This document shows, piece after piece, positions 24,101-43,577 of a stretch of 64,000 nucleotides of DNA. The DNA lies in the NCBI GenBank assembly GCA_963070105.1, contig OY718806.1, positions 7,585,865-7,649,864 of the forward strand, in the 5' to 3' direction. The position numbers and the translations under genes are program-made. The DNA is from Litomosoides sigmodontis. Taxonomy: Eukaryota; Nematoda; Chromadorea; Rhabditida; Onchocercidae. The stretch's first letter is position 1; the number at the start of each line of letters is the position of its first letter. The notes beneath the pieces are model-generated. The model did no database searches. It was not told where the DNA came from and worked only from the letters and a program-made list of their open reading frames with translations.

Positions 24101-26159
24101 GTGAATTATCATTCGGCAATGGGAAAGAGTGGCCACATTTTTCGGGTAGAGTGGGCTGGTGAAGGAAAGCAGCTGTCCCCTTTGTTTTTTCGATTTTGCT
24201 GTTTGAATTGTGCAGCACCGCCAGCGCACTAACAGCCGTTTTGTTCACATTCAAATTCTGTCCCTCTCCATCATTCCCTCAATCGCTCCTTCTTTTCCAA
24301 CTGTTCTGCTCGCACTGACAACCATTTCTCACAAGGTGGTGAATTTCTTCATGTTTGATAAAGTTTATTTGATTGATGAAATTCGCGTTTCTAATAATAA
24401 CCGTTGCTGTTTGCTCTTATTGCGCTATTTTCATTTAAATCGAATCGAGTAGATCTTTTGCATTGCTCTAGCAGCCTAAGCAGCGAATAGAATAACGTGA
24501 TCGATCGGACAGAGCTAGTAAGTATCATATAGGCCATTAGGAAATTTATTGTACTGAATAGCCTAATAACGTCAGCATTTTGATGCTGCTCCGAGCTGCT
24601 ACAGTTAGTGCTCTCTTAGCTTGTTATAGAACTCCCGAATTTACTTCTTATCTTCATTTACGAGAAGATCTTAACTTAAATCTTTGCTTTTTGCATTATT
24701 TCTGAATTTCATAACCTGAGATACAGTGCGAAGTGCCGCAGTGATGCGATCATGAAAGAAGATAGTGCTGAGGCCGTAATTTCTTTTGCAGTGATGAGAA
24801 TGGAAGCTTTGCTTCGTTTTGCTCAATTTTGCTCAATCTGAGTTATTTTGCTGTCAGCTGAACAAGGGCAGATGAGAGCATTGTCGAATGGTACTGAGTG
24901 TTTCTTGTGCTCAGCTGAAACTGTTAAAAATTTACCAGCACCACAATAAACATGGAATCAGTTTTATTCAAGAGATTCAAAAAGTTTTCTTTAATTATAA
25001 CTGGAAGCAGTTCTCAGTTGGATAGATGCAAGATGTAAAGAGAATGCACATGCGGATCTGAACAGTGGTCTCATAATAAATTGTACTTTTCATTTAGATT
25101 TAACAATTCATTCCCTCTCCATCACTAGTATCAATTCAGATATCAAATAGTTGAATGAATAAGATGGAAGAAGTATGTGTATGTGTACATGTATGTTTAC
25201 GTGTGTTCATGAACTTCTTTTTCCGTAACATTTGCTGGAGTGTGGTACCCAACATGACAACGAGTACTAATTGGTATCTTAAAATCCGAACCACAAATTT
25301 TTGATACTCAGTAGCACTTGAGAACTTTCCTCATTGCTATATCAATAGGAAAATGTAAGACTTAGTAGTTAAGGAACGTGTGAATTTAAGGTATTCAATG
25401 CTTATGTGTGTTTTCATTCCTGACAGTTATTTTCAGCAGCTGCTGATTTCGAAATATTATTTATCTTTAAATCAGTAATAAAGCACAACATGAAAGGTAG
25501 CACATATACCGCTCATCGTTTTTTAATTAAAAAAGTGTCTTTTACTAAGCTGTTGTAAAATTGTTGTTATTTTCATGTATTCATCCAATTTAATTCCACA
25601 ACTTTAATTTGGTAGTGTTCGAAAGTTGAGAAAGTAACAAAAATGAAAATGTGAGCTGCGTGGCAGGAGAAAAAAAAGACGGAGCAGAACTCTACCTTTT
25701 TAGACTGTTAGAAAATTCACTTCTTTAAATTCTATTAAAAGCCCTGGAGTCTGCGAGTTCTCAGCTAGCAAAAGGTGGAAGAGTCGAGACGGAATAAGCT
25801 TGGTGCTATGTTAGCAGAGATACTGGAAGGGTCGTAGCAGTAGTAAGAAAGCTTCGAAAGTCTAGCAGCAGAGAGTTAACCATCACTTGATGTATGCATG
25901 CATCTTCTTGCCTGGTGCATTTTCGTTTTCATCTTTCCATTAAGAAAGCCATTTAATTTCCGGTTATCTTCCACTTTCAATTTCCACCTCTGAAAAATGG
26001 ACTCTGACTCTGTCTGATTAAGACTGTTGGCGTGCGTACGTCCCTTAGAAAATGTGACGGACCACTCCTCGCTTCACCGATGTTTTTAAAATTGACATAA
26101 ACTAGACACACATAGAGCCAACATTGCAAACATTTGTGTGTATAGACAAATATACACAT

Positions 26160-26212
26160 GCACACACACGCACACGCACACGCACACACACGTACATACA
26201 TACACGACACAC
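26160..26212. repeat. CA-rich microsatellite
   Basis: Imperfect CACA/CACG dinucleotide repeat in non-coding DNA upstream of mbk-1. It is responsible for a Cys/Val-rich minus-strand open frame that is not a gene. Confidence 0.92.
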
Positions 26213-27745
26213 ACGAGGTGCATGCAGATGTGTGTTTGTCTAAATATCAATTTGTAATGTACGTTGTTGATATGTAGTTAGTCACTTATGTAGACAACAC
26301 GCATTCGAAAGGAGCATGAGGAGGATTTTGTCTGCTATGCAACTTTTGTCCAATTTTACGTTTTCTGATGCTCCTTCGTAGGACACCTTGGCTATGGTTA
26401 AGCGCCTAACCAGTCATTCGTCGGATTGTATGCTAACAGTGATTGTTGTCGTAAAAGGTAGTTTAATCTTAAAACGTGAACAATACAGTTAGCCGTGTAG
26501 TGTTTCAAGTAGTGCATCATTCAATGTTACGCTACGTCTTCTAACAGCACTGTAACGGCCCATTGGGACATTCTTTTCCTTCCCGTCCACTCAGCCGCGC
26601 GTTAACAATAATTCGTAGGTTATTATTCCATGACATTGACGTGCATTTGTTGAAGTATGTTGAACTCCCTTAGAACTGGTCCCGATGATCTCAACAACAT
26701 GACGTCACTCAAACGGTATTAAAATCATAGCTGAGCGTTTTACATATTTTTGGCTTACCAAGAGGACATTATATAGGTTGACGTTAAGTGACTAAACAGT
26801 TTAATCGTCACCAGTTTGATTTTGTAGAACGACAAAATAGTGTCATCAAGTAGTCGGGAAAAACTCGTTCTGGATAAAAACATAGTTGGAGCTAATTGTT
26901 AAGAGTACTTTGGAATGAATTTGTTTCTACGCCTTGCACGTTTGCTGAAAGTGCAACTACCAATAAAATATGTTTCATAGTAAGATAGAGTATGGGGTTG
27001 ATTATAGGAGCTCTAAGACTAATATTCGACATTGAGCTCCAAGAACTTCGTACCGGAAACTGGTTGTGCGGAATTTAGATTCATTTTTTAAACATTTCCT
27101 ATTGTAAGGAATAGTTCCTTGGTAGTTGATAGTTAAAGGAGGAATAACAAGGACGGATTATTTTCCATGGGAAGGAGACTCTGTGAGTACTACAAGTTGG
27201 TAAGAATTAGAGCGAAAACCCCCAATTTTACAATTATATAGAACTTTTAATTTTATCAAATTTGCATGTCATAACTTACGGTAGTGGAATTGCCTGCGGA
27301 TAGTTCTTTTGTCTTAATTAGTATCTGTGGACTAGTATTTGAATGGGTCGAAATTGTATTATGCGGAAAAGAAATATTTGATTTATGAAAATGTTTGAAG
27401 TGTTCGAGCTTCGTGTCATGCATTCCTTTTACAAAATTTTTTTATGTCTTGTTGATATATTGTAGGTGTGATGTCACCTCATGCTTTTGGCTTCTAAATT
27501 GATACTTCTGGAAAGCCTGGTATTTCGCTACCCAATGAGCGTTGTTATCATCACGCTTGTCGTTATCAATCAGATGTTTAACAGTCTTGGACATCCGTAA
27601 AAGTTATTGCAACAGCAATCACCAATTTCAGCGTACACGGAGAAGACATTTTTTTTAACTGAAATTCTGTTATCCTGTCTCTCACCCGTCGATTCGGTAG
27701 GTGGGTTGATGGACAATAGTAATCAGTAAAGCGAACCTGGAAAGC

Positions 27746-33319
<5,574 letters not shown>

Positions 33320-33863
33320 TTATACTGTCTAACTTTGTTCCTTTCATATTGCTCTTTGCTTCTGTTTTATTTTTATTTGTATTTTTTGTACCATTTCAGT
33401 GCTTTCAGAAATTTTTGTTCCAAAACATCTGTGCTGTTTTTTTCCTTCTTAATAAACTACAGGCTTGCGATCATTTTATTTGCTATCTTTGTATTTGTTA
33501 TCCCTTTATACTTTCGTACTTTTTATTTCTTAGTATTTTACTTCATTATTTTACATCAAATTTTGCAATGTTCGACTTATTACGACATACTATCATGTTT
33601 TATCAAATATTTCTATTTTAAAAACTTCTCTAGCAGTATTCTTATATTTTATTTCTCTATATTTAGTGATGCGCAATTCGTAGTTGTGTTTATCATCTGA
33701 TCCACACATTATATTAAGCCATACTCCCTCCCCGTACATCTCGTTGTCCATCTGCTAAATCTTTTTACGGTTTAGTGCGTATAGATTTAGATAACCTTTT
33801 TGATTAACAAATTTGCTTACATGTTTTTGGACCGCTAATTTCAGTCTTTTTTCTGAGATAGTG

Positions 33864-33926
<63 letters not shown>

Positions 33927-36191
33927 TGAAATTTTGAAGTTAAATTGCTACAAATTTTCGTTTTCTTTTACGGGCAAAGCAAGATTATCCCTGTGTCAGT
34001 TTTGCTTTTTGTATCAGTTGTTTCTTATTTTTTAATTTGGAGCTGGATTGTATATATATACACACTAACCATTTCATCTGTTTCATCGCTCCTCCTTATG
34101 TTACTGTGCTTAATCTTTTATTTTTGCAACTTGTACTTCTAATTTCAACTCTATACTTTTTCATTTTTTTGCGTGATACCAGCAACAAGTTTAAGATATG
34201 CGCTTGCTTAATGATTGAGTAGGCCTACGACATGCATCATTTATATATATGTAGATGATGCACACATGCATTTCATACTATACACATAATACCGATATTT
34301 ATATACATGATATATCCACAGGCACAAATTATGTCCATTTTTGAAAAAAACGAAATATTTCCAGAGAAATTTGAAGGAAATTTCCATTGTGCAAAATTTC
34401 GTGGGATAACAAGTAGAATCGGTTATCAGTGAAATAATTATTGATGCTACTGCTCCATCAATTGTGTTTTTTAGGTGCTTAATTGTTAGCCGTACTTTTT
34501 TTAAAGTAACTGTTCACTTGCACATTCGGCTCTTTGGTAACTTTGCATAGTTCTCTGTGTTATCAAGTCGTTTTTCCTGATTTTCCGCCGTTCTCTTCCT
34601 GATAACGCCTACCGTTTAGATGGTCTAACAAATCATTTATTGGCTTCGCCGGAATTCATATTTGATGCTACATTTTCATGCAATGTTTATCATCATGAAA
34701 CTGCTTCGTAATTTACTAATTGGTCATTTTCTTCATCTTTTCATGGGTTTTAGAATCAGAAGTCATAGGAACGGACATCGTATGAGGCTTTTTCAAGGCA
34801 GTTTCATAACCTGTATTAATTTGTTACGGAATAGCTCACATCATTAAAGCGTTGTCATTTCAAAATCAAGGACACATGTAATCTTTATGAGAAATTTGAG
34901 GAACATTTGTGAAGGTTAGGGTGCTACTCGGTTTTTTTTCAATGATTCCACCACGGAGGTTTAGTTGTGTAGCACTGATAGCCTTGTCCTTGTTGCACGG
35001 CGAAAAATTAAACATATCAAATTAGTGGGATTTCTGAACTTTCCACATCATTCAGCAAAATCATTAACTGTAAAATGTAACGCTGACGACTGTGTGAACC
35101 AGACAAATTGGAGAGGTACATGGAGTTTTTTGCTAGATTTTCGTGGGAAATGAGCAGCGGTTAGATGAGATAATGCTGTTAAGAATAAAATTGCTGCAAG
35201 CTGAAATGTAAAGATTCATTTGTAGTTGGGGACATTTCATTTTTCATTGTTTGAAATGATAGTTATATGATTGGCTTGCGCAATCTTTTCGTAGCTATTA
35301 TTCGTCATGAATTTTCCCTCGGAATGTAAACTCATCGGTTTTTTCTTTCATCTTACATTCATTTCTTCAATATTTTCAGCTGTTTTGCTTAACACTGGAA
35401 AGAAAGATGTTCAGTGCTTTTTATTCAAAGGGAGAAGTGGCGTTTTTGATGTTAATTTTGCATGACTGAGAAATTCATGGTAGCAGACAGTGCTACTGCT
35501 CCCACGAACGTCTGCTTCGATGATGTCAATTCCTTTTACTGCATTGCTTCAACAGCTTTTTGTTTTTCCGCATCATCAATTTTCACCATATTGTGAGGAG
35601 CGAGATTATGTCTGTGACGCTGGTCTCTTTTCACTATTAAAATAACAATTGAAATCCAGAAAAACCACTTTACTTATGGGGAAGTTATTTTAAGAACAAA
35701 ACGATATACTGTGAAACTTAGCATGACCTTATAAAGACGAGATGCACAGGTTTGGAGCTTGTTAAAAAGGGAACGTAGAATTAAGCCTGAGAAAAAAGCC
35801 GTTGTTTTGGTTTTTGTTGTTGAACAATTGTGGAGATGGGGTATAAGAGTCTTTGTAGTTTCATTAAAATCTTAAAAGTCAAGGAATTAATTGAATGTTT
35901 TGGGAACAGAATTGTTGGAGATGCACGTGCCGCTTAAGTATTTAAGACGCATAAAATTATGAGAAAATTTTTCACTGTTACTGTGAACAACGGAAATGGT
36001 GAATAAAAATATGTAATTAAAGTTGTTTTCCGCATCATTCGATATTTGGAAATCCGATCATCTTCTGAAACGATTTGTATTATTTAGGAAATAATTTTAT
36101 AGGTCTAGCAAACTTTTGTGGTTATAAAAAAATTTGAATATTTCTCCCGAAATTCCTCCCAAACTTTTTTGTCTTTCGTTAGTGTTCGTAA
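33320..36191. other. mbk-1 3' flank and intergenic region
   Basis: T-rich DNA follows the mbk-1 stop and gives hydrophobic Phe/Leu-rich open frames (33335-33700) typical of a U-rich 3' UTR. A TA microsatellite lies at 33866-33924. Nothing coding was found up to the glutaredoxin-like gene. Confidence 0.6.
33866..33924. repeat. (TA)n microsatellite, about 59 bp
   Basis: Uninterrupted TA dinucleotide repeat about 550 bp downstream of the mbk-1 stop. Confidence 0.97.
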
Positions 36192-38144
36192 TTAATTAAA
36201 CGAACATTTTCTTTTACGTAATGCTAACAGTGACTTTCTAGGCGTTATGCCTGCTTGAGCAAATATTCGTGCTAGTTCACCACTTCTTTCCTTCCGTTGA
36301 ATTATATCAAAATTGCCAATAAACTTTCCATTGAGATATAGCTGTGGCACCGTTCGAATGCCACCATTCCTGCGTTTGAGGTAATCCTGCAACTTCACAA
36401 GATAGTGCATATCATCAGACTTGCACCATATTTGGTCTAATTGAAAAGTTCCGCACAATAGCATGCTTTATTGTGAAGTTGTTACGAGTTTGCTTGAATA
36501 ATACAATTTGCAGTTCATATGATAAAATAAAATCCTTCTTCTAGCTTACAGTAATCAGTGATTCACCAAAAACTAAATTTCTATGCTTATTTTGAATGAG
36601 TTGGAAATCTGTGATGTTGCCAATGTAGCAGAAGAGAAAATGGGAAAATTGGAGGATTGGAAATTAATGCTTCTTTAAATGTTTGCAGTGGAACCACCAC
36701 ATTGAAGCATAACAGCAATTGTACAATGCAAAATAGCAAAAATGTTTTTCCATATTTCTTAGTTATCAAAGACAGCCTTAAATCCTTCACTCTGTCGTAT
36801 TTAAAGGAAATTTAAAAAGAAATCCTTACCATATCATGGATAGTACGATCTGATTGCATACCGCTATATCAAAGCAGATAACCAGAGGTAGCTTTTCAGA
36901 AAGTCGTTTTTAATTTAAATTTTCCAACTAACGATTTTTATAAAATTGCGTTTATAAAGTAATGTGGTTCATGTGGTTATATGCATTGCTTCCTAGATAA
37001 TGTGAGGCGATAGGATAGCGAGGAAACAACGTGAATAAAGAATACATTACAGTTTAACCCGTGTAAAACTGTAGTAAAGTTCGAATTTAAGCGCCTGTTC
37101 TCTTTTACAAATCACCTACTATTTGTCAACTACTATTTGATAAAAAATGATTTCCTTCATGATTTCTCATTTGAATATTCCGGCAAATCGAAATGTTCTT
37201 TCATCGACAATGACGAGTGATACGTGGATCTTCACAGGGAAATTACTTTGGAGAATAGATGCGCCAACACGAATCACTTTAAATTAAATTGCAGTTCTCT
37301 TTTACACCTTCAGAGAAACATCATTGGCTCTATTGATTTCGATTTCGTACATATTTGTAGTAAGGAAGAAAATAGTTTCTCAAAGAAATACTTATAGAAA
37401 TGCTAAAGCAATGTTCTTTTTTTTTTTTAAAAAAATATTTTTTTTTTGAGATGCATAAATTACCTACCTGCATCAATTCCATATCAGGTTCCAGATTAAG
37501 CTCTATAACTCTTTTGTCCCTGATATTGTATTTTTGTATTAAATACTTCAGTCTAGCGCTGTACGAGCAGTGTGTTTTCGAAAAAAGTACCACTTGATGA
37601 TTTTGTATTATTTTCTCCAAATACCATTCCACATTGTATCGGTTGCTTCCAATAATATGATGAAATTGTAGCTAAAATCGATTAAAATTCATCAAAATAT
37701 CTCATTTGCTTCATCTTTAAATTACTCTTCTTATCAAACTCTGTTTATTGGTATGGAAAATAAAGAACAAGTTGCAAAATTTTAACTAGTATATATTAGG
37801 AAGTCATCAAAAACTCCGGACCATTAATAAGCAGTGGGAAAATTCAAGTTTAAAAAAAATCGAATTTTAAGTGCAAAGTTGTAATTAAAGTTTAATTTCT
37901 ACCTATCGTAGTCTTGTAAAATTAAACTGAATTCAAACAAATCCGTGATATTTATTATTGAGAGTCATAGAATAAGCATTCAATTTTTTACTGATAGTGT
38001 CGCTCATTAAAATTCTAATTTCTTATTTAAATTTCATCTTTTGAAAGCAATAGTACTAAATTTAAAATTTTTAATAATTTCACGAATGTGTTAAATTATT
38101 ACCATGAAAAGGATTGATAGGAAGAGTTGTGAAGGCATCGTCAT
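36192..38144 (-). CDS. secreted or ER-targeted glutaredoxin-like protein
   Basis: Three minus-strand exons join in phase into 164 residues: 38144..38103, 37671..37464 and 36436..36192. Exon 1 is a 14-residue leader (MTMPSQLFLSILFM) which, with the start of exon 2, looks like a signal peptide. The thioredoxin fold shows VVLFSKTHCSYS, with the active-site motif C49-S-Y-S52 in place of the usual CPYC, then RTVPQLYLNGKFIGNFD, holding the conserved cis-Pro (TVP, 112-114) and glutathione-site Gly. The spacing between the active site and TVP is longer than usual because of a segment near 83-93, which depends on choosing the donor at 37464 rather than 37468. Family knowledge: glutaredoxins reduce disulfides or glutathionylated proteins; a lone active-site Cys means monothiol chemistry. 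Secretion is inferred from the leader. A basic tail (LLALRKRKCSFN) ends the protein. Confidence 0.8.
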
Positions 38145-41100
38145 TGAAAGGACAAATGACAATATCGTATGTGTGTATGTATATATGTGTGTATTCGCAA
38201 AAGCGAATTCAAAATTAAACTGAATTCAATGTTCCACTGAAAGGGCACGCAACACCCAATGAGTTGACGCGTTCAGCGGAAGACCGGCGTCACTTCTCCG
38301 TTACTTATCAAAGCAAAAGGCTCATGCGTTGCGCAATCGTCTTCAACGTATGGGAATTTCTTGATGTGGCGCTATCGCACTGGAATCCTTATTACCTTTC
38401 ATTACTCAAACAATAAAGTGTTCTAACTGCGTCTCATTTTAAAGCATTCATTCCTTCCTCGATTTACCGATTTAAAACGAAAAAGCGGACGAATATGTGA
38501 ATGGGATAACGTGATAGTAAAAGAGGTTGTACAACGCAAAAGGCATAGCAGCAGAGTGTATAGCTCCAATATTATATTGCATATGCTTGAAAAAACTGCT
38601 GTATCATTGTACGTGTTCGATCCATCTAAATAGTTCAAAGGAGCCGAGCATTATTTTTATTTCATAAATTACTACATGGAAGAATTTCGGAAGAGGGATT
38701 GAAGGTGTGATGCATTGATTGGTCTGTCGTAGACAGTGAAATGAAAAGCCGTCGTTGTAAGTAGTAAAGAGTGGTAGTGGTAATGCAACGGTGTCGTTGG
38801 ATATTGCAACTCTATCATCGTACAAGTAAATTGAAAACTGACATAGTTGGAAGCGAAAAAAAAAAGAAACGAAAAGCCGAATGGAGCAACTTTAGCCGTA
38901 AACGACAGGCGGCGACAAACATGTCGAGGTGCGTAGGAGAGAGAGTAGGGGGAAGTAATCGGAGATAGAATTTTACTGTCCACCCAGCTCCCTCTTGTAT
39001 TTCTTTTCACCCAGCTCAACTGTTGACATTCAGTGTTAATAAACCACCATCATCGGACAAATTACCGAGTCACACTTACCATCCTTACCCTAATGCTTCA
39101 GTTTCATCTCATGTTTGAACCAGTCATGTTTGAACTGGTTGTTTTACTGTAATTTTCGAGAAAAAGTGAAAGTTAAAATGAAGCAGCGCATCATAACACG
39201 GAAGAAAATTTTCCAGTTTATTTTCTTACAAAATATTTCAGCCTGAAACTTAAAAGTGCAAAAAAGAAGGGAAAAACTTCTTCACCAACTTGAAAATTGG
39301 AGACATAATTCAAAAGAGAAATAATTCACCCTATCTTTTCATCCACTCCAAATTCAGCTCTTGAAACGAAATAAATTTTAGCTATTAACTGCACTTTTCA
39401 GTAATGTTTGACATGCCAACTATCAGAACTTGCCGGAAATTGAGAAATTGAAAAACATTTGAAGTTATTGCAAAGAACGAAATGCGTTCAGTAGTTTTTG
39501 TCAGAATATTCCCACTGGTGGCATTACAACACTGATATTTAATGTTATTTCGGAAAGCAAGTGTTCTTCAACTATTCTAACTCACAGCTTGAAATCAACA
39601 TGAAAAATGCTGATGGAAATAATACATGCGAATTAATTCACTAAATGGCATGCAAATTAAATTTAAAAATTTTTCATGCCATCTGCCATTCAGATGCAGT
39701 GGATCACACTGAAACTCTCCCACCATGCAAATTTCACAAGTGCTAATTGAAAATGTTTCGGGTTATTACTACGTGAGCTACTCCACCACAAATCTCAATG
39801 TCAAAAATTCGGCATAGCTTAAAGCGTAGGCTCATATTTTCAACAAATAAATATTTAAAAAAAAATCAGGGAAGAAGTGAGGAAGGGGAAATGGACAATT
39901 AACATTAAAAATTGAGCTAACAATTTTTCTGTTAAATGATTTTTTAAACAGTGATGAAATGATATTTTTTAATAAATGTTAAGTGGGAAATTTTTCGACG
40001 ACTTTTCAAACATAACAGAGAAAGTTTCGAGGTGCTAAATTAAATAATTAATTAATTAATGTGTTAGCAAGCAACCCTTCACAGACAGTTCACTGCTTTC
40101 TGTCCAATTTCATACAACAGAAAAATTTTGCAAGAAATGTCAGGTATCAAGAAGCGCTTTTGCTGTCCTTTCATCGATGCTGCTAGTTTTACCCTCCCAG
40201 GAGGTAAATCAGCGTGAAAAGCTATTTTTGTACAATTAAATTCTCTCACATCCATTCCATTTTGCCAGTTGAAACAACAAATGAAATTGAATGCAAAAAA
40301 TTTTCCGATAAGCCAAGAAATGATTTGTAAAAAGCGCTGCACAGTCATTCTTTCTTATTCTGAAAGTGCTCCTGTAGATTGCATTTAGCTAAGAACTCAG
40401 TAAAAGCTTCCTACAGCAGTTTTATTTTTCAAATTTTTGATAGCTTATTAAAAATAAAATTTAGATAGCGAAGAATCTGTGAACACTGAAGAAATGTGGC
40501 ACTTACATCAACTGAAAACTGCTTATCGCAAATTCGAATGTTTCAAACATCATTTCAACGTATTGCAGAAATCTAAATTTCATTTATTCGTTAACTCCTT
40601 TTTAAGTGTTTTCTAACTCTTCTATTGTTAACCGTTCAAAAAAAAAACTATTGAATAAATAATTTCCAACAGAATTTTTATTCATCCTTTTTCCATCACC
40701 CAAATAGTGGAAGCCGTTTGAGCTATCTGATGAATCTTTTCAACAGCATTTGCAACGCAATTATACCAAATTGTGAAAAAAATTACCAAAACTCATCCAA
40801 TCGAAACAGTCTCGCTGAACTCATTTGTTTATTTCATTGTTGCGCAATGACTGTTCATCTGTCACGCTGCAATCACCTCTGCAACGCTTACATTCCGTTA
40901 AATTTTTCAGCAAAATCGAAAAAGTGAATTTGTTTTCGCTTTCTAATTAAAATCAATCATAGCAATTTTGATCAATCATAGCACCTGTCATTTGCGAATC
41001 TCGAAATCCTCAATTCCACATTGATTTTTTGGAAGATGAATGGAGGATGAAAGAAGCGGCAACATGAATTACAATAAAAATGGATTCGCTAATAACAAAT

Positions 41101-41850
41101 TGATAATATAAAAATCGAACTTCTCAGGAGTTCAACATTTGAGTTTTAGTTTAAATTGAAGACCAAATTTTGTCTTCTTCATAAAATACGACTGAAAGAT
41201 CGTGTAGATTATGTTAGTGGTGATAAGATTACATGATGCTAACGTTTCTTGTTAATTCCTCAGGCGATCGAGGAAATCATGGAGATTCCATTCATCAATG
41301 TGCCAAACAATTAATGATAAAGCAAGTTTCCACACTGCAAAATCTATGTTCATCAAATTCAGATCTCATTTATTGTATTTCATTCATTCTATCCATCGTT
41401 ACAGACCATATAATTTTGAAATTGGCGCATCTTCCGATCATAAGAAATATAGCAACCATTCATGAGGAACCACTTAAATTTACAAAGTTCATAGACTAAA
41501 AATCAGTGCAAAAACGAAATTTATTTAATTCATTAAAATTTCCTTTCCCTTTTAAAATTATGCTCTTTCTAAAAATGCCGTCCAAACTCTAACATAAGGC
41601 AACCAAAACATGCTATTTCTCTTCTAACCTATCAAATCATTTTCCATTTTTGCATTGTTTCTAAATTTCGCTTCCTTCATTGCAAGATTTTTTTTAAAGT
41701 TAAAAGCAAGGAATGACAAAATGTTTCTTTACTACGTTTCTTCCCTTGCACGCATTCTCAACTTTAGCACTGAAAATTCAGAAAATTTGACAAAACTTTG
41801 ATCGATTTGATTATATTTGAAACGTACGTTTTTCGCAGTTCAATTTTCCA

Positions 41851-41884
<34 letters not shown>

Positions 41885-43577
41885 GATTTCATTCAGTAAT
41901 TCGTTCATTCCTACCTTTAGTTCATTAACCTCATACATTTTTACACTTTTCTCTCATTTCAATTTCTCTTCAGACAGATAGTCATCCTGTCGTGTAACTT
42001 GTCACAAGTGCGGTCAAATCATCAAAAAAATTATGCAGTCATTTTTAATTTTCACGGAATTCACCTGAACTTTCTGGTAAACAAAAGTCCAAATTGCTTT
42101 TTGTTTGCCTACACATAATTTCTCCTGTGCTGTAAAAAATTCATTCAGATTTACCTTATTTGTTGTTCCTGGTTGCGAATACACTCCATTTTCCTTTGAT
42201 AAATTTAAAGCAGAAATTTTCAAAACAAAAATCAGCCTAAAATTAAATAATAAGAAAGTGCAAAGAAATCTGACATTGAGTGATTCCTACTATATTTCTC
42301 TAAGCAGTGTTATCTTTGAAGAATTCTTATCTTTCAGTTTTAAAAATTAGCAGCAAATTCTTTTAATAGCACACGATTGAGTAAGATATTGTCAGCTGTT
42401 ATCTTTTAGTAATTTCTAAGTATAATCACTCGTCGCCATTCATTCAAATGCCTCATTAGGTCTTTCGCTTCAGCTTCTTCAAAAATTTTCATATTGTGGG
42501 ATGTTGTAATATGTGAGGCATAAAACCCATACGTACGTAAGGATGTAAATAGCAATTTTCAATCATAAATTTTAAATTATTTTGGCTTAACTTCAGCACA
42601 AAGTTATTAATGAAAATATTAAAAGACAATAATCTGATCGATAAGTGATGAATTATTATCGATGAGAAGGTATGAACGGCACATTAGCACAGTCGGCAAA
42701 CACTTTTCTTCCCCATAGCTTCCATTTGAATTGCGTATGTTCAGCGAGCAGTGGGATGATTTGTAGAAAAAAAATTTGAGTAAGTTTGTTAAAAAGGATT
42801 GCAGAAAGTTTTAAAACACGGCTGAGGCAAAGTGTGCAATAAGGTATATTCGAGATTTATATGATAATCCTCGGAAAAATCTCATGATCGTTCCACAATT
42901 CCCTGTTGAAAAATCGAACTGAAATTTCCTCACTCATACCTCGTTACTTCTCCCGTCAACCTTCCATTTTTTTAAATGCTGCTATTGCAGGCTATCCGTT
43001 TTTTCTTGCGAATAAAATTTAAATGAAACGTCATATCGTGTCTCGCCTCGTATCACAATTCATATGGCGTGCAATAATCGATTAGCTTCTGTTTTTTTCA
43101 TCTTTGAATTAAGTGCAAAGTGTCTTACCAGTTCTAAAGCAATAGATAATTAATTGAAGTGTTTGAAATGCGCCTGACTTCAGGAGCGTTCTCGATCCTC
43201 TCCATTACAGCTGTTAGCCCAGTGGTGGTGGGCACAGTGCATTTTCCACTCAACAAACCCTAAGGATGGAGGAGGTAGCTGCTATTTCGGTTCAACGCAA
43301 TTCCTGTAATTCCTACGCCTTGAGATGAATTCTTCTCGAGAAACAGACCACATGGACGTGCACGGAGGCAATTCGAGAACACAAATCGAACAGATCAGCA
43401 ACAATAGGAGGAAGCACAGAGAGTATGCACAGAGGTCGCACTAGCAAAACTGGTAGCTTTTCACGAAAGAAATGAGTTAAAAGTTGGCGGCAGAATAATG
43501 AGCGGTAGCTAAGACAGCTCAGCAGCGTCGGGAAAGTGGAGTCGTTACGATCAAATCTCACTTCTGAGATCGAAGCG
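38145..43577. other. 5.4 kb without a supported gene
   Basis: AT-rich intergenic DNA with a CT microsatellite at 41854-41882. A GC-richer patch just upstream of 43578 (about 43170-43577) is probably promoter and 5' UTR of the Tyr/Trp-rich gene. Open frames are short and unsupported by splice signals. Confidence 0.55.
41854..41882. repeat. (CT)n microsatellite
   Basis: A run of about 14 CT units in intergenic DNA. Confidence 0.95.

Larger units (their letters stand above)
20428..27745. other. 7.3 kb without a supported gene, upstream of mbk-1
   Basis: This stretch is locally richer in GC between about 20750 and 21420. It holds a CAGA/CA microsatellite (20633-20690), a CGT/CAT triplet block (21070-21150), a CA run (26160-26212) and a short TA run (23390-23408). 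An open minus-strand frame at 21836-22168 looks somewhat protein-like but has no linked exons. Much of the region may be promoter and 5' UTR introns of the plus-strand kinase gene starting at 27746. Confidence 0.5.

Noticed and set aside
23919..24254. 111-codon minus-strand frame
   Set aside because: It begins at a TTG, not an ATG, shows no domain and has no supporting splice sites or neighbouring exons.
25977..26210. Cys/Val-rich minus-strand frame
   Set aside because: The Cys-rich part is the CA microsatellite read on the opposite strand.
33335..33700. 121-codon hydrophobic plus-strand frame after mbk-1
   Set aside because: It is a Phe/Leu/Ile-rich reading of the T-rich mbk-1 3' UTR, with a second overlapping frame looking the same.
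38672..39019. 115-codon minus-strand frame tested as an upstream glutaredoxin exon
   Set aside because: No phase-compatible donor links it to 37671, while the short leader exon at 38144-38103 fits exactly.
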